DNA of 14,630 nt from JAGTRB01 sp037439685 (lineage in GTDB: Archaea > Thermoproteota > Bathyarchaeia > TCS64): NCBI GenBank assembly GCA_037439685.1, contig JBBIVO010000043.1, positions 1 to 14,630 on the forward strand, in the 5' to 3' direction. Numbering within the stretch: position 1 is the first letter of the stretch; the number at the start of each line of letters is the position of its first letter. Below, piece after piece: positions 6,524-13,883 of the stretch. Position numbers and translations under genes: made by a program. Below the pieces are notes generated by a model, which saw only the letters and a program-made list of their open reading frames with translations, had not been told where the DNA came from and did no database searches.

Positions 6524-6546
6524 CGAGGCCCTCAACCTCGAATTTT
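6524..6546 (+). terminator. Hairpin plus T-run
   Basis: CGAGG and CCTCG are inverted around a short loop and followed by a T5 run, like an intrinsic terminator. With the upstream TATA box it could bound a transcript of about 65 nt, or form a leader structure of the next gene. Confidence 0.3.
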
Positions 6547-6571
6547 TAATGGGTGAGTGAATGTAAGCTCT

Positions 6572-6868
6572 ATGAGGAAGAGCCTGCAAATCGGTTATTG
6601 TGGGCTAATGAATATATCGATATCTCCAAGGGGCTTCACATGTAGAAACTTCATCGGTGATGGTGGGTCACAGAGAGAGGTGACCGCCCTTTTGGCTCCC
6701 ATAAGGATGGAGGAGAAAGAGAAGACGTTAATAGCCTGGGGCTGCTCCCTGGGGAAGTGCTGCTACTTTCCCCATTGCCGTTACTCTAGGCTGCATAACA
6801 TGTTTGAGGGTGGCGGAACGCGTAAGGTTGAGGCAGTTATAGCTCCCATATTGAGATCCTGTAGCTGA
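6572..6868 (+). CDS. Cys-rich hypothetical protein with an internal repeat, 98 aa
   Basis: I do not recognise a family. The protein has seven Cys (10, 24, 58, 63, 64, 69, 97) and no signal peptide or membrane helix. Two halves share a pattern: Cys residues, a GG pair, then R-x-V-x-A-x-x-A-P-I, as REVTALLAPI (35-44) and RKVEAVIAPI (84-93). The second half has the dense cluster GCSLGKCCYFPHC (57-69), which could bind zinc or an Fe-S cluster; this is inferred. ATG 6572 lies about 26 nt after TTTTTAAT (6542-6549), suggesting a leaderless start; GTG 6557 is an alternative giving 103 aa. A T6 run (6881-6886) follows the stop. Codon use resembles neighbours. Confidence 0.55.
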   Translation: MRKSLQIGYCGLMNISISPRGFTCRNFIGDGGSQREVTALLAPIRMEEKEKTLIAWGCSLGKCCYFPHCRYSRLHNMFEGGGTRKVEAVIAPILRSCS

Positions 6869-6880
6869 CTTTCCACTCTA

Positions 6881-6886
6881 TTTTTT
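6881..6886 (+). terminator. T-tract terminator after the Cys-rich gene
   Basis: A run of six T starts 12 nt after the TGA of the Cys-rich gene. Archaeal RNA polymerase commonly terminates at such tracts. Confidence 0.45.
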
Positions 6887-6964
6887 AGTTGGATTGAAAA
6901 CCTTACAAATGGGGGTTTATATTCTTTATATAGTCCATATGAGGAGGCGAGTAGATAGCTCATC

Positions 6965-8086
6965 TCACCATGATTCAATATAATCAATATCATATCCGAA
7001 GTGTTTAGGACTGAATATCTCTATCCCTTTTTTAGTTCTCCATCCCTCATATGCTTTTATTCCTAGTATGGTTACATTTTTTCCATTATTTATTCCACTT
7101 TCTACAAAGTTTGAGAGGCCATTGCAGTTATCTGTCTCTACGATGCATATAAGGTCTGGACAGGTGATCTGGGGCCTATCATCAAGCCATCCTATCAGAT
7201 GCTCATTCTTGAACCAGACCTTATATGTGTGTCCCTCATATCTCCCTTTGCCCTTTATTCTCCAAGTCCCCCAGTTGAATCCTCCCCTCCTCTCAACCTC
7301 ATGCTCCGCCACAACCCCCTCGAAGAGCCTCTTCGCCCCAGCCGCCTCGATGAAGGCCTCGACGGGGTCTCCCCCCTCCTCCTCAGCCTTTCTAACGGCT
7401 GCTCCGATCTGTATGCACCTTGAGACCTGGTTTGGAACCATCCCCCTCCTATAGTCTTTCACCTTCGCCGGGCACCTCGCCACGGTTATCTCCCCTCCTG
7501 AGGCGATGGCGGCATACCTGCAGAGGTCCTCCGCCCTATAATCGTCGACGGCGTCCTTCAGTATCAGGGTCTCACCGAAGGGGGTCACCATGGTTAAGGG
7601 GGTTATCGGGATTCCGGCGATATGGGTTAGGGAGAGGGCCAACTCGGGTTTGGCCCTACCACAGCAGTCCCCGTCGACGATGGGCTTCCCCTCCGAGGCG
7701 GCCATATAGATGGGCATGACCCCGTTTCCAGGGCCTGTCTCGCTGGCGATATATGAGCAGAACTCCTCGCCTATATACTCCGAGAGGGCCTTCACGGCGT
7801 GCCTGATCCTGTTAAACCTCTCCTCTCTCGTCCCCCTAACCCCTTGAAGGTATGGTTGAAGCCTCCTCCTGACCTCCTCGGGAACCCCTCCTCCCACCCC
7901 GCCTATTATGCAGAGGAGGCCTTCCTGGGGGAGCTCCTCCGGCCCGGCGAGGGTGAAATTGAGGTCCCTCCTAAAAGCATCTTCTACCATCGCTCTTCCC
8001 CCCTCCGGGCTCCCTCCTCCCCCGCAGCCAAGGATGTTGGATCCGGTTATATAATCCTCCAGATCAACCCTCGTTAAAACCCTCAT
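6965..8086 (-). CDS. DUF917 family protein
   Basis: The 373-aa protein matches the DUF917 family. It has an N-terminal glycine loop GCGGGGSPEGGRAM (residues about 20-33), then FCSYIASETGPGNGVMPIY (about 109-127) and the acidic segment GKPIVDGDCCGRAKPE (about 133-148). The family includes S-methyl thiohydantoin desulfurases and proteins near hydantoinase or oxoprolinase genes; most members are uncharacterised. No such partner gene is present here, so the substrate is unknown. ATG 8086 is preferred over TTG 8089. A TATA box at 8111-8119 is about 29 nt upstream and no Shine-Dalgarno is present, so the mRNA is probably leaderless. It is convergent with the Cys-rich gene. Confidence 0.85.
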   Translation of the reverse strand: MRVLTRVDLEDYITGSNILGCGGGGSPEGGRAMVEDAFRRDLNFTLAGPEELPQEGLLCIIGGVGGGVPEEVRRRLQPYLQGVRGTREERFNRIRHAVKALSEYIGEEFCSYIASETGPGNGVMPIYMAASEGKPIVDGDCCGRAKPELALSLTHIAGIPITPLTMVTPFGETLILKDAVDDYRAEDLCRYAAIASGGEITVARCPAKVKDYRRGMVPNQVSRCIQIGAAVRKAEEEGGDPVEAFIEAAGAKRLFEGVVAEHEVERRGGFNWGTWRIKGKGRYEGHTYKVWFKNEHLIGWLDDRPQITCPDLICIVETDNCNGLSNFVESGINNGKNVTILGIKAYEGWRTKKGIEIFSPKHFGYDIDYIESW

Positions 8087-8110
8087 CAAGGAAGATTAGC
8101 CTCTTAAATC

Positions 8111-8119
8111 ATATAAAAA
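8111..8119 (-). promoter_or_regulatory. TATA box of the DUF917 gene
   Basis: The minus strand reads TTTTTATAT, centred about 29 nt upstream of ATG 8086. Confidence 0.55.
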
Positions 8120-8293
8120 TATGAGGCCATACCTCTACCGGCTGAGGACTTGACAGCATCTCAGCTTCTTATCGCTTGTTTATAGCGTAGAGAATTCTTG
8201 TGTTGAAAGTGGGTTCAAGCGGCCAAAAGCAGGAAGAGGAGGACGGGCTTACCGAGCCCTGCTTCGAGCTGAAGCCTTTGGAGGACGGAATGG

Positions 8294-8301
8294 CTAATAT
8301 A
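8294..8301 (+). promoter_or_regulatory. TATA box of tRNA-Glu
   Basis: TAATATAT lies about 33 nt upstream of the mature tRNA 5' end, a normal distance for a tRNA promoter with a short leader. Confidence 0.5.
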
Positions 8302-8330
8302 TCGGCGAAGGAAGATGTAGTGGTGTCAGC

Positions 8331-8406
8331 GCTCCGGTGGTGTAGTCCGGACAAGCATGATGGCCTTTCGAGCCATAGATCCCGGGTTCAAATCCCGGCC
8401 GGAGCA
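8331..8406 (+). tRNA. tRNA-Glu(TTC)
   Basis: The 76-nt cloverleaf has acceptor arms GCTCCGG/CCGGAGC with discriminator A. The anticodon stem ATGGC/GCCAT encloses loop CTTTCGA, giving anticodon TTC (Glu). The T loop is TTCAAAT on a CCGGG/CCCGG stem. The sequence closely follows the archaeal Glu tRNA pattern. CCA is encoded in the genome (8407-8409), unlike the two other tRNAs here. There is no intron. Confidence 0.95.
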
Positions 8407-8436
8407 CCATTATAAAGTGGATAGGTCGGCGTTTAA

Positions 8437-8477
8437 ATTATCGAAATCATCGTCCTTATGGGTAATTAACCGATAAT
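8437..8477. repeat. Perfect 7-bp inverted repeat, 27-nt spacer
   Basis: ATTATCG (8437-8443) and CGATAAT (8471-8477) are exact inverted copies in the gap between tRNA-Glu and the end of dnaG. It could be a hairpin in the 3' region of either transcript or a protein-binding site. Apart from this and a TTTAAA at 8432-8437, the gap holds nothing I recognise. Confidence 0.4.
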
Positions 8478-8545
8478 TCCATTCTAGAGAGCTTGGGAGG
8501 GTTGAATCCTTGAAGATACGAATGGGTGTCATGGAGAGGGGTTCT

Positions 8546-9724
8546 TCATTTGGGCTCGCTGAGGAGCTTCACCTCTATCTCTGGTGGGACCTCGACCCCT
8601 GTGGCTATCCTCTCGCCGATGAGGAGTTTAACCCCCTTCTCCTTCGCGGTCTCTAGGAGGCGTTCGGTGACTATCCCGTCGAAGACCACTATCTCCACAT
8701 CGTCCCTCTCCTTCAGCCTCTCTACGAGCTCGCTTACCGGGATCCTCGCCGTCTCGGTTCCGTCTCCCCTCATGAGGATCGCCTCCAGGGTTCCCCTGAT
8801 CTCGCCGGCCAGCTCTCCTATCTTTGAGAGGAGGAGAACCCTCTCGAAGGGTACCCTGTTGGCGAGGGCCTCCCTTATCTCCTCCGGGGTTAACTCCTCC
8901 ACCTCTTTGCCCCTGGGGGCCCTCGCCACATACTTTGGCCTCGCCACCTGCATCAGCTCCTTCAGGATCAGGTCTCCTCCCCTATCCCCGTCGAGGAAGA
9001 CCGTTGTCTCCTTCTTCCTAGTCAGCTCCATGATGGTCTTGGGTATCTTGACCCCCTCTAGGGCTATGACGCCGGTGTAGCCGCTCTTTAGAAGGTTTAT
9101 CACGTCGGCCCTCCCCTCCACGATTATAAGCTCGTCCACCTGGGATATGCCCGGTGTGGCGGTCAGCCTCTCCTTTCCATACTGGACAGGCTGGGGCCGC
9201 CTCTCATCCTTCGAGACCTCCTCGACAAGCTTCTCCAGCTCTATCGCGTCCTTAACCACCCACTCCTTCATCAGCTCCTTGGCCCTCTGGATTATCTTCT
9301 CCCTCTTATCAGCCCTGACGTCGACTATCCTCTCTATCCTCACCTTAGCCTCGCAGGGGCCGATCCTATCTATGGTCTCGACGGCCGCGGCTATGATAGC
9401 CGTCTCAGCCCTGTCCAGGCTGGAGGGGATTATTATCCTCCCCTCGGTCCTGTCATTCTCGGACCTGAGCTCTATATCTATCCTGCCCACCTTTCCGGAC
9501 TTCTGGAGCTCCCTCAACTCAAACTCCTTTGGGAAGAGCCCCTCCGTCTGTCCGAAGATGGCTCCTATAACATCGTGCTTCTCCACAACCCCTTCAACGG
9601 AGAATCTCGCCTCTATCACGTACTTTGCCGAGGCCGCCTTCTCCTTCTGGTCCACATCCCTCACCTCCGTTAAATCTATGCTCCACTCTTCCCGCGGACG
9701 CCTCTCCTCCTCCGGGGATCCCAT
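8546..9724 (-). CDS. dnaG: Archaeal DnaG-type primase / exosome subunit
   Basis: Archaeal DnaG is a TOPRIM protein found as a subunit of the RNA exosome and shown to have primase activity in some species. From ATG 9724 it has 392 aa. The N-terminal archaeal DnaG domain covers about residues 15-160, with EKHDVIGAIFGQTEGLFPKE as its hallmark. The TOPRIM domain follows at about 195-270. Numbered from the alternative GTG 9733, its metal ligands are E206 (DELIIVEGRAD), D248 and D250 (VFLDGDRGGD). ATG 9724 has an AGGTGG Shine-Dalgarno just upstream; GTG 9733 overlaps that motif and is less likely. The only good TATA candidate is about 120 nt upstream, implying a long leader. Confidence 0.93.
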   Translation of the reverse strand: MGSPEEERRPREEWSIDLTEVRDVDQKEKAASAKYVIEARFSVEGVVEKHDVIGAIFGQTEGLFPKEFELRELQKSGKVGRIDIELRSENDRTEGRIIIPSSLDRAETAIIAAAVETIDRIGPCEAKVRIERIVDVRADKREKIIQRAKELMKEWVVKDAIELEKLVEEVSKDERRPQPVQYGKERLTATPGISQVDELIIVEGRADVINLLKSGYTGVIALEGVKIPKTIMELTRKKETTVFLDGDRGGDLILKELMQVARPKYVARAPRGKEVEELTPEEIREALANRVPFERVLLLSKIGELAGEIRGTLEAILMRGDGTETARIPVSELVERLKERDDVEIVVFDGIVTERLLETAKEKGVKLLIGERIATGVEVPPEIEVKLLSEPK

Positions 9725-9734
9725 GGGCTCCACC

Positions 9735-9854
9735 TATTCAACCCAGAAGTGAGTGCGAGGTCTATCGGCCTCTCAGGCCATCCACCCCGCGGTGAGTGTG
9801 AGCAGGTGTCCCTACACCAATGATAATCGAGAAGACTTTAATAATAAAAACCTT
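9735..9854 (-). promoter_or_regulatory. Long, possibly structured leader and promoter of dnaG
   Basis: The only AT-rich promoter candidate for dnaG is TTTTTATTATTAAAG (about 9838-9852, minus strand). That would give a leader of about 90 nt. The leader region contains short hairpins: GGTGT-CCCT-ACACC near 9804-9817 and GGCC-TCTCA-GGCC near 9768-9780. No riboswitch class is recognised. Confidence 0.35.
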
Positions 9855-9871
9855 CCTCAAAGGGGTATCCC

Positions 9872-9884
9872 TTTATTAATTTAA
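9872..9884 (+). promoter_or_regulatory. TATA box of gap
   Basis: TTTATTAATTTAA is centred about 31 nt upstream of the gap ATG. The short predicted leader carries GGTGAGGG just before ATG 9909. Confidence 0.5.
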
Positions 9885-9908
9885 CTGGTCTTATCTCGGT
9901 GAGGGCTC

Positions 9909-10916
<1,008 letters not shown>

Positions 10917-10936
10917 CCCCGGTGGATCTAAGGGGT

Positions 10937-12019
10937 TCACCTGGTCACCTGGAGCTCGAGCATCCTCTCAAGGTTTTTGGGATTCCTCCTAAAGTAATCT
11001 CTCACGGGCTCTAGGATCCTTATCATCGCCTCGGCCACCGCATTCTTGAGGTCTAGGGGGTGGAGGTCCCCGGAGATGTAGAGCCTCTCAAGCTCTGGGT
11101 AGCTCTCCGCCGTGATCTTCCCCCCATACCTAGCGGGGCGCTCCACCTCTAGGGCACCGAGGTGGGGGAAGACCACCAGCCTCGCATGCTCGAGGACCGG
11201 GTTTCCATCAGCCGACCTGGGTGGGCAGAAGGCCGCCCTATACTTCTCCCTGATGGCATCCGGCTCATCATTCACCCAGATGGCCCCCCTCTCAACGCTC
11301 TTCGACATCTTCACCTTGATGCTCCTGTCTATGCCCCTATCCTCGTCGAAGGTCCCCTCGACCGCCTCCCCCTGGAGGCCTGGGAGCAGTGGGGAGTGCA
11401 GGCAGATGGGTGGCTTGAAGCCAAGCCTAGGGGCAAGCTCCCTCGCCAGCATGTGGACCTTCCTCTGGTCCATCCCTGAGCAGGCGCAGTCCAACTCCAT
11501 TTGGAATATGTCGCTGGCCTGCATGGCCGGGTAGAGCATCCACGCTGCCTCCACATCACCCGCCTCTAGGCTTCTGCCCATGATGGGGAGGGTGCGCTGG
11601 ATCCTCCTGAGGGTGGAGGCCTTGAGGACCCTGACAACCTTCTCCCAGTAATCGCTGCTGTCGACGATGTCGGAGGCCCACACATATCGAACCTTCCCCT
11701 CGGAGAGGCCCAGAGCGGTGAAGCAGTCCTTGAAGTACTCTCCCCCCATCCTTATATTCTCCATGACCCCCCCGAGCTTGTTGTTTATCCAGCTGTGCCA
11801 GTCTGCGAGGAAGATGATGAAGTCGAAGCCTGCCTCAACCCAGTCGAGCATCTTTTTTCCCACGATGAGGCCTGTCCCGGCATGCATGAGGCCTGAGCAC
11901 TCGAAGCCGACGTAGCCCCTCGGATGATCAACCGTCTCAAGGAGCTCTTTGAGCTCCTCAGGGGTGATGACCTCCTCCAGGTTCCGGACGCACAGGTCAT
12001 ACCTCTCAACGGGATCCAT
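10937..12019 (-). CDS. tyrS: Tyrosyl-tRNA synthetase (archaeal/eukaryotic type)
   Basis: The cytosolic class I synthetase charges tRNA-Tyr. From ATG 12019 it has 360 aa. The Tyr-binding set of the M. jannaschii enzyme is present: Y in GYVGFECSG (Mj Y32), YPAMQASDI (Y151, Q155, D158) and GMDQRKVHM (Q173). The HIGH-equivalent is HAGTG (residues 46-50) and the KMSKS loop is intact (237-241), preceded by an insert of about 17 residues relative to M. jannaschii. An in-frame ATG at 12061 would add 14 residues, but it lies inside the likely TATA box CCTTAAATGG (12058-12067), so ATG 12019 with upstream GGTG is preferred. A structured RNA candidate lies directly upstream. Confidence 0.94.
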   Translation of the reverse strand: MDPVERYDLCVRNLEEVITPEELKELLETVDHPRGYVGFECSGLMHAGTGLIVGKKMLDWVEAGFDFIIFLADWHSWINNKLGGVMENIRMGGEYFKDCFTALGLSEGKVRYVWASDIVDSSDYWEKVVRVLKASTLRRIQRTLPIMGRSLEAGDVEAAWMLYPAMQASDIFQMELDCACSGMDQRKVHMLARELAPRLGFKPPICLHSPLLPGLQGEAVEGTFDEDRGIDRSIKVKMSKSVERGAIWVNDEPDAIREKYRAAFCPPRSADGNPVLEHARLVVFPHLGALEVERPARYGGKITAESYPELERLYISGDLHPLDLKNAVAEAMIRILEPVRDYFRRNPKNLERMLELQVTR

Positions 12020-12057
12020 GTTGACGGCACCGGACAAGTACGACGATGATCTCCAGG

Positions 12058-12067
12058 CCATTTAAGG
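12058..12067 (-). promoter_or_regulatory. Proposed TATA box of tyrS
   Basis: The minus strand reads CCTTAAATGG. It predicts transcription from about 12037 and a leader of about 18 nt before ATG 12019. It overlaps the alternative ATG at 12061. Confidence 0.45.
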
Positions 12068-12072
12068 ATTGA

Positions 12073-12262
12073 GGGCGGGCGTCCCTGTCCCTCGCAACAA
12101 ACTCTCGGCCTCATCGAATGGGCTTCGCCCTACTAGGCCGAGCTCTCTCAGAGGCGAGGATTCCGACGCCCACCCGCCCGCCTGTTCCATGGCTGGGTAA
12201 CCCCCTCCTCACAGGCTTCCTCGGGGAGGTCCGTCTGCATGGAGCGTCGTCTTGTGGCGGGC
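12073..12262 (-). ncRNA. Candidate structured RNA of about 190 nt, family unknown
   Basis: This very GC-rich stretch has no convincing ORF but strong nested inverted repeats. On the minus strand, domain 1 is GCCCGCC (12262-12256) with GGCGGGC (12182-12176), and inside it TCCATG (12243-12238) with CATGGA (12191-12186). Domain 2 is an 11-bp stem GGGTGGGCGTC (12175-12165) with GACGCCCGCCC (12083-12073). It encloses CCTCGC/GCGAGG (12159-12154, 12095-12090), CTCGGCCT/AGGCCGAG (12142-12135, 12111-12104) and GGGC-GAA-GCCC (12130-12120). A TATA-like TTAAAATT on the same strand predicts transcription from the first base of domain 1. I see no RNase P, SRP or 5S hallmarks. It is either an independent RNA or a tyrS leader. 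Confidence 0.55.
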
Positions 12263-12284
12263 AAATGAAACATTCCAGATGAGA

Positions 12285-12292
12285 AATTTTAA
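12285..12292 (-). promoter_or_regulatory. TATA-like box of the candidate structured RNA
   Basis: The minus strand reads TTAAAATT. Counting about 26 nt from its centre lands on 12262, the first base of the outer stem. Confidence 0.45.
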
Positions 12293-12386
12293 CTTTTTCA
12301 GTTTCATAACCTAAAAAGGTGTTTTGAATTCTCAACAAGGGATCTGTGGGAGTAGACCCAGCAGGCATAGGCCTCGATGCGAAGAG

Positions 12387-12396
12387 GTTTTATAGG
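12387..12396 (+). promoter_or_regulatory. TATA box of the aminotransferase gene
   Basis: GTTTTATAGG lies about 38 nt upstream of ATG 12429. The predicted leader of about 10 nt begins at the end of GGGGAGG (12413-12419). Confidence 0.5.
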
Positions 12397-12428
12397 GGAG
12401 CTTTACACCTAAGGGGAGGCATCGAGGG

Positions 12429-13595
12429 ATGTCCGTAGAGAGGTTTGCGAGGAGGGAGCTGCTCTCCATAGGAGGGCCTCCTCCCACAAGGGCGGCCGTA
12501 GGCCCTATCCCTGGATTGATCAATCTGGGTGCTGGAGATCCAGACTTCAACCAGCCCAGTTTCATCGCTGAGGCGGTTTACAGGGCTATGCTGGAGGGGC
12601 ACACCCACTACGCCTTCGGCGGTGACCCGGAGTTCAAGGCAGCCATCGCCGAGTATTATAAGAGGTTCAACGTCGATTTGGATCCCCAGAGGCAGGTTAT
12701 AGTGACCTCTGGGGGCTCCCAGGGGATATTTCAGGCCTTCGCGGCCATCCTTAACCCTGGCGATGAGATAATCATACTGGATCCAGCATATCAGGGTTAT
12801 AACCAGCCTGCAGCCTACTTCGGGGCTAAGATTGTGAGGGCGAAGATGAGGAAGGACGAGAACGGCCTCTTCAGGCCCGATGTAGAGGCCATAGAGAGGG
12901 CCGTGACGGAGAGGACCAAGGCCCTGGTTATATGCAACCCCGAGAACCCCGCCGGATGCGTATACACCGAGGAGGAGGTTGAGGGGATAGCTGAGTTGGC
13001 CGTGGAGAAGGACTTCATAGTCATAGATGACGAGATATACACCGAGTTCATCTGGGGAGGGAGGAAGTACTACCCGATGATAAAGATGCCCGGGATGCTG
13101 GAGAGGACCATAGTCGTCTCCAGCTTCTCAAAGACCTTCGCCTGGACGGGATGCAGGGCTGGATACATAGTAGCGGGGCCGGAGCTGGCTGATCTTATCC
13201 AAAGGGTTCCCGTCGGCATATGCTCAGTGCCAGTGGCCTTCCAGAAGGCGGGCGTCGAGGCCCTGAAGAGGGGCTGGAGCTACGTGGATGAGATGAGGAA
13301 GGCCTACGAGAAGAGGATAGGGTACTCGGTTAAGAGGATGAACGAGGTACCTGGCGTCAAATGTCCATATCCAGAGGGGGCCTTCTACCTCTTCCCCGAC
13401 ATATCAGAGCTGGGGGTCCCATCCGCAAAGCTATGCGAGGGTCTCCTTAGAGAGGAGAAGCTGAGGATAGTGCCAGGCACGACCTATGGGATGAATGGGG
13501 AGGGGCACGTCAGACTGGCATTGGTGGCTCCGATGGAGGTCCTCGAAGACGCGGTGAGCCGCTTCGAGCGCTATGTAAAGAAGCTGACAAGATGA
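12429..13595 (+). CDS. PLP-dependent aminotransferase, class I/II (aspartate aminotransferase-like)
   Basis: This cytosolic fold-type I PLP enzyme transfers amino groups between amino acids and 2-oxoacids. Its 388 aa are typical. Motifs: INLGAGDPDFNQPSFI (31-46), SGGSQGIFQAFAAILNPGDE (94-113, cofactor phosphate region), NPENPAG (170-176, with N173 facing the PLP ring), DDEIYTEF (200-207, Asp and Tyr contacting PLP), Schiff-base K235 in SSFSKTFAWTGCRAGY (231-246) and R362 in GHVRLAL (359-365, substrate carboxylate). NPENPAG replaces the usual NPxNPTG, and the K235 motif has WTGC where MTGW/MTGY is common, so the substrate may differ from aspartate. ATG 12429 is supported by a TATA box and GGAGG. 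A T7 tract follows about 50 nt after the stop. Confidence 0.92.
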   Translation: MSVERFARRELLSIGGPPPTRAAVGPIPGLINLGAGDPDFNQPSFIAEAVYRAMLEGHTHYAFGGDPEFKAAIAEYYKRFNVDLDPQRQVIVTSGGSQGIFQAFAAILNPGDEIIILDPAYQGYNQPAAYFGAKIVRAKMRKDENGLFRPDVEAIERAVTERTKALVICNPENPAGCVYTEEEVEGIAELAVEKDFIVIDDEIYTEFIWGGRKYYPMIKMPGMLERTIVVSSFSKTFAWTGCRAGYIVAGPELADLIQRVPVGICSVPVAFQKAGVEALKRGWSYVDEMRKAYEKRIGYSVKRMNEVPGVKCPYPEGAFYLFPDISELGVPSAKLCEGLLREEKLRIVPGTTYGMNGEGHVRLALVAPMEVLEDAVSRFERYVKKLTR

Positions 13596-13645
13596 GCCTG
13601 CAAAGCATAAGCCAAAAAATGATGGTAGAGGAGAAAAGATTCAAC

Positions 13646-13652
13646 TTTTTTT
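13646..13652 (+). terminator. T7 tract after the aminotransferase gene
   Basis: A run of seven T about 50 nt after the stop is a likely archaeal termination site. Confidence 0.5.
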
Positions 13653-13883
13653 CACCCCTGAAGGTGATGCCGACATTCTAAAATATTTTCGCCGGGTTTG
13701 ATGTTCTTTTCTTGCTGACTCTTGGAGGTCCTTATCCCCAAGCTGGTAACTCTCAGGTTTAAATGCTGCTTGGGTGATAATCTAAAGTTGATCTCTTCTC
13801 TGACAATAGAAACCCTCAAAAAAGAGGTGAGAAAGCGTTACTGAAGCCTCTTGACAAAAGGGATCGAATAATAAGGGGGAAGG
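13653..13883. other. Gap between convergent genes, no gene seen
   Basis: This stretch of about 230 bp has no credible ORF. It has small inverted repeats: CACC/GGTG near 13653-13671, CTTGG/CCAAG near 13721-13742 and CCTC/GAGG near 13813-13826. A TATA-like GTTTAAATG lies near 13758-13766. It is probably 3' untranslated sequence of both flanking genes. Confidence 0.4.

Noticed and set aside
8200..8415. 71-aa plus-strand frame upstream of and through tRNA-Glu
   Set aside because: It runs through the whole tRNA and its TATA box, and its last third is just the translated tRNA (RSRVQIPAGAP). The first part looks faintly coding, but it has no good start signal.
8526..9080. 184-aa plus-strand open frame, with another at 9147-9752
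   Set aside because: Both are antisense shadows of dnaG with Ser/Pro-rich translations.
12073..12262. RNase P RNA, SRP RNA or a cobalamin-type riboswitch
   Set aside because: I looked for the RNase P ACAGAA...GGC and GAGGAAAGUCC cores, the SRP helix 8 GGAA loop with AGCAG, and the cobalamin box; none is present in either orientation.
12111..12368. 85-aa minus-strand frame
   Set aside because: It crosses the inverted repeats of the structured element, has no promoter-matched start and resembles no protein.
13618..13672. Box C/D sRNA-like words (ATGATGG, CTGA, GTGATGC)
   Set aside because: The boxes are imperfect and the C-to-D' spacing (about 35 nt) is too long; a T7 tract interrupts it.
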